From positions 19,066 to 83,065 of the forward strand of contig DLAA01000160.1 of NCBI GenBank assembly GCA_002493835.1: 64,000 nucleotides of DNA, given 5' to 3'. The notes beneath the pieces are model-generated. The model saw only the letters and a program-made list of their open reading frames with translations, had not been told where the DNA came from and ran no database searches. Shown piece after piece: positions 61,243 through 64,000 of the stretch (positions within the stretch are counted from its first letter, which is position 1; every line of letters begins with the position of its first letter). The translations under genes and the position numbers were made by a program. Source of the stretch: Lachnospiraceae bacterium UBA7060. GTDB lineage: Bacteria; Bacillota; Clostridia; Lachnospirales; Lachnospiraceae.

Positions 61243-61980
61243 CTAACCCTTCTCTCTTTTCGCTCTGCGCACGCCGTAACCCATACGGCAGATCAAAATA
61301 GCCAAAGTAACTTTTATCATATAATAAATGGATTTTTTGAAGGTGATGGAACTGGTCCCGCCCTCTCTTGCCCGCATCCGCACCGGTATCTCCTTCACTC
61401 TGCCAAGATGCATCATGGCAGCCACAATAGCCTCCGGCTCGGGATAATCCATGGGATAGTCCTCACTGTATATTTTAATAAACCTCCTGTTCACCGCCCG
61501 GTAACCGCTGGTCACATCCATGATATGTTTTCCGGTTGTCAGCCAGATCAGCCCGCTTAACATATGGATTCCCATTCTCCGGCTCACCGAGGACTGGAAC
61601 CCTTCTTTTTCCAGAAACCGGGAACCGATCACCACATCCGCCTCCCGATTGATAATAGGCAAAAGCAGCTGTTTCAGGTAAGCGATATCATGCTGTCCGT
61701 CCCCGTCCATCTGCACCGCAATATCATATTGATTTTTCAGTGCATAGATATATCCCGCCTGCACCGCCCCGCCGATGCCCATGTTAATGGGAAGATCAAT
61801 GTACGAAAACCCCTCCCGTTTACAGAGAAGGAGCGTGTCATCCGTGGAGCCGTCATTGACCACCAGATAATCATATTCGGGCTCCTGCTCCATCATCTGC
61901 TTTACCACCCGCACGATATTTTCCGCCTCATTGTAAGCCGGTATAATGACCAGTACCCTCTCATTTCTCTTATGATCCAT
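61243..61980 (-). CDS. GT2 polyprenyl-phosphate sugar synthase (DPM1-like)
   Basis: 245 residues without the usual C-terminal helices, so soluble or peripheral. VLVIIPAYNEAENIVRV, YLVVNDGSTDDTLLL, AVQMDGDGQHDIAYLKQLL (D-x-D), SGYRAVNRRFI, and a final VRMRAREGGTSSI (R-x2-G-x-S). It loads a sugar onto polyprenyl phosphate. It is followed by the DUF2304 gene and preceded by a GT-C-like gene, a standard donor-helper-transferase trio. Confidence 0.92.
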   Translation of the reverse strand: MDHKRNERVLVIIPAYNEAENIVRVVKQMMEQEPEYDYLVVNDGSTDDTLLLCKREGFSYIDLPINMGIGGAVQAGYIYALKNQYDIAVQMDGDGQHDIAYLKQLLLPIINREADVVIGSRFLEKEGFQSSVSRRMGIHMLSGLIWLTTGKHIMDVTSGYRAVNRRFIKIYSEDYPMDYPEPEAIVAAMMHLGRVKEIPVRMRAREGGTSSITFKKSIYYMIKVTLAILICRMGYGVRRAKREKG

Positions 61981-61993
61981 AGTCTCTTCTCCG

Positions 61994-63628
61994 TCAATTT
62001 CCTTTCGTGCCCCGCCTGTGCAGCCACCCTCTCACCTTATGGCTTATACGGATATTCCACAAATCCCGCAGAAGCAGATAGTACGCCGTGTAAAAGATTC
62101 CAAAATTATAGACCAGATACCGCTGCTGTCCGAAAAACACGATGGATATCAAAATGATCATCACCGCATTCGTTCCCAGGACAAGAGCCATAAATTCAGC
62201 CGTCCTGTTTCTCACCCGTCTGTCCGCATATCCCCAGACCATCAGGCCAAACGCAGACAAATAGAGAAACAGCGTCACCAGATGGCACAAAAGATAAATG
62301 GGCCTGATCTGAAAGAAAACGGTGCAGATGAATGCCTGCGGAAGCAGCATCAGCGTGTGATAAAGGAAACGTCCCAAATGCGCCTTAATCAAGGTTATCC
62401 CTATCGTCTGCAGATGGGAATTTCGGATATTGCTGAAATCATCCGATAGAATAATCTCCGGATAATTGGCGGCATAGTACTCTGAGGGAATTCTCAGGCA
62501 GGTCTTCCCCGCTCTTCCAATCCCGCCCACAATGTCCTGCCATATCCACAGACTTTTTGTCTCATAGGCATAGCGCTGTTTTTCCCTGTCAACCGCCTCA
62601 TACAGTTCCAGATAAAGTCCCCGCAGCATCTCATCCTCAAACAGCGCTGCGTCCTCCAATTCCGCCTCATACATGCCTCTGGAAAAAATTAAGCTTACAT
62701 ACTGGCTTGTGGCAAACCATTTGTTCACCAGCTCATCCGGTGCCGTTTCCCCCTGCTCCTTCTCCGGAGACGTCCCCTCCTGCACCGTATTTTCCACAGC
62801 GTAAATTCCGCTTTTTGAAAGGTACGCCTCATATTCTTCCGGACACTGCACTCTCATAACAAATTCGGGAAACTTTTCACCCTCCGGGAATTTTCCATCC
62901 ACTGTTATCATGTCTTTATAGGCGGACGTCATTTGGGATACACAAAAAATTCCCGCCAGTCCTATGCCAAGACACCCTGCCATTCCCGCCGCGAAGCGCA
63001 CCCACAAATAATGATTCCTCTTGTGATCCCCCAAACTGCAAATAATATAGATAAATACAATGCCGCAGACTCCAAACAAAATTTGGAGCTGCGAGCGCAC
63101 CATAGAAAGCAGCAGTGCCATCCCAAGAGATCCGGCAAACCAGGTCAGTTTTTTTCCCCATATCGCTTTGAGAAGGACAATCACAAACAGATAAAACAGC
63201 GAATATGCCAGCCCTTCCGTCAAGATCTGCTGTGTGGCCATACTGCCCGGCATTTCTGTCGTGTAGGGGACCAGTGTCAGCAGGAAAAGAAAACCGGATT
63301 CCCAATACTTCAAATCAAATTCTTTCGCTGTCACTTTTACAAAAGCGATAACGCACACGGCCGCGAGCGCCGCCTGCTGCGTGATTACCACCTGCAAATA
63401 TACGGCGTCCCCAAATAACCACTGATTCAACAGCAAAAAAAGCGGATAAACGGGCATAACTCCCTCAATGCGCTCCACTCTCAAATAAGACCCGCTGTCG
63501 TCAAACAAAACTGCCTCTCTCGAACCGACAAACCGGAAAACCAAAAACGCAAGTATCGAAAGAAAGAGATAAAACAAAAAATCTCTCTGCCTCTTATTCA
63601 GTTGGAACTTTTTTTCGCACTTCTTCAT
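61994..63628 (-). CDS. Membrane glycosyltransferase-like protein (GT-C)
   Basis: 544 residues, about eleven helices. An N-terminal basic segment precedes helix 1. The first outer loop has REAVLFDDSGSYLRVERIEG with a D-D pair, matching GT-C catalytic loops. A long outer segment (about 250-400) is rich in Glu/Tyr and includes EEYEAYLSKSGIYAVENT. The start overlaps the ABC exporter stop by four bases (ATGA). It is likely the acceptor-side transferase for the lipid-linked sugar made by the GT2/DUF2304 pair. Confidence 0.75.
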   Translation of the reverse strand: MKKCEKKFQLNKRQRDFLFYLFLSILAFLVFRFVGSREAVLFDDSGSYLRVERIEGVMPVYPLFLLLNQWLFGDAVYLQVVITQQAALAAVCVIAFVKVTAKEFDLKYWESGFLFLLTLVPYTTEMPGSMATQQILTEGLAYSLFYLFVIVLLKAIWGKKLTWFAGSLGMALLLSMVRSQLQILFGVCGIVFIYIICSLGDHKRNHYLWVRFAAGMAGCLGIGLAGIFCVSQMTSAYKDMITVDGKFPEGEKFPEFVMRVQCPEEYEAYLSKSGIYAVENTVQEGTSPEKEQGETAPDELVNKWFATSQYVSLIFSRGMYEAELEDAALFEDEMLRGLYLELYEAVDREKQRYAYETKSLWIWQDIVGGIGRAGKTCLRIPSEYYAANYPEIILSDDFSNIRNSHLQTIGITLIKAHLGRFLYHTLMLLPQAFICTVFFQIRPIYLLCHLVTLFLYLSAFGLMVWGYADRRVRNRTAEFMALVLGTNAVMIILISIVFFGQQRYLVYNFGIFYTAYYLLLRDLWNIRISHKVRGWLHRRGTKGN

Positions 63629-64000
63629 GCATCCTGCTCTCCGAATATTTCCGCTTTACTCCGCTTTGTCACCAAACCATCTCCCACTTCATAAATCACA
63701 TCCACATTGCGGATTGTGGATAGTCTGTGGGCGATAATCATCATCGTCTTCATTCCCTGCAGATGCTCAATAGCCTCCATGACCGCCGACTCCGTCTCAT
63801 TGTCCAGAGCCGAAGTCGCCTCATCCAACACTAGAATCTCCGGATCGTGATAAAGCGCTCTGGCAATACCGATCCTCTGTCTCTGTCCGCCTGATAATCT
63901 GACACCTCTGTCACCCACAAGAGTATCCAGCCCATGCGGCAGACTGTCAATAAACTCTGTCAGCTGCGCCTTCTCCATCGCCTGATGCACCGCCTGCTCG
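63625..64000 (-). CDS. ABC exporter, C-terminal ATPase part (cut by window edge)
   Basis: The last 124 codons of a permease-ATPase fusion enter from the right edge. Visible: signature LSGGQRQRIGIARALYHDPE, Walker B ILVLDEATSALDNETE, switch AHRLSTIRNVDVIYE, and a final KRSKAEIFGE. The text closely parallels the end of the exporter at 31083 (NETEAEFMQAIEALQGTKT versus NETESAVMEAIEHLQGMKT), so they are paralogues. Upstream parts lie outside the window. Confidence 0.92.
   Translation of the reverse strand, partial: EQAVHQAMEKAQLTEFIDSLPHGLDTLVGDRGVRLSGGQRQRIGIARALYHDPEILVLDEATSALDNETESAVMEAIEHLQGMKTMMIIAHRLSTIRNVDVIYEVGDGLVTKRSKAEIFGEQDA

Overview
The window looks like one long surface-glycan (capsule or cell-wall polysaccharide) biosynthesis locus from a low-to-mid GC Firmicute. 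It is most likely a gut Lachnospiraceae or related Clostridia. This rests on strong AGGAGG-type ribosome sites, the secreted glucosaminidase and Big2-repeat protein style, VTC/DUF4956 and DUF4258 family members, and the absence of lipid A or outer-membrane genes. No rRNA, tRNA, CRISPR array or intact insertion sequence was seen. Nearly all genes run on the minus strand (transcription right to left). The exception is one AT-rich plus-strand island at about 33.1-37.0 kb.

Layout from left to right. (1) 0-5.1 kb: the start of one secreted protein, then a large secreted glucosaminidase-like wall protein with Big2 and other repeats. (2) 5.2-9.2 kb: a GT-C membrane protein, a DUF4956/VTC pair, and a glycosyltransferase-like gene broken by a run of ten Gs, a candidate phase-variable switch. 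(3) 9.2-12.3 kb: a low-GC four-gene cassette of unknown function led by a metallo-beta-lactamase-fold protein with two cysteine clusters, with its own promoter and terminator. (4) 12.4-27 kb: a CDP-sugar module (RfbF, RfbG, RfbH), a thiamine-diphosphate enzyme and an SDR enzyme. This set matches the logic of a branched 3,6-dideoxyhexose such as yersiniose. It is interrupted by a MNT/HEPN pair, an acyltransferase, a YtcJ-like amidohydrolase, a GltS-like carrier, an ATP-grasp protein and a GT2 enzyme. A second, diverged RfbF paralogue follows. (5) 27-33 kb: a Wzx-like flippase, a GT-C protein, a fucosyltransferase-like protein and a PglK/MsbA-like ABC exporter. (6) 33-37 kb: the plus-strand island with a decayed DUF4258/YgiT toxin-antitoxin pair, a terminator, and a GT2 / radical SAM-SPASM / flippase operon.

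(7) 37-48.9 kb: fucosyltransferase-like enzymes including a GT11 alpha-1,2-fucosyltransferase, large membrane proteins, a GT2-GtrA fusion, a KdsC-like phosphatase and a DRE-TIM aldolase fused to a second domain. (8) 48.9-53.4 kb: an acyltransferase, GT4, a CMP-sugar synthetase and a CDP-glycerophosphotransferase-like transferase. Aldolase, phosphatase and CMP-synthetase together suggest an unusual CMP-activated ulosonic acid. (9) 53.5-64 kb: an asparagine-synthetase-like protein without the glutaminase cysteine, a DegT aminotransferase, WecB-type epimerase, several GT2/GT4 enzymes, DUF2304, a GT-C protein, and the end of a second ABC exporter cut by the window edge.

The genes appear to work together as follows. 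Sugar nucleotides are made by the CDP, CMP and UDP modules. Many cytoplasmic glycosyltransferases build lipid-linked repeats. Two flippases and two ABC exporters provide export routes, and GT-C, GtrA and acyltransferase proteins decorate the product on the outer face. No initiating phosphoglycosyltransferase and no certain Wzy polymerase were recognised, so the locus probably continues beyond the window. All functional calls come from motif recognition by eye; no database search was run.
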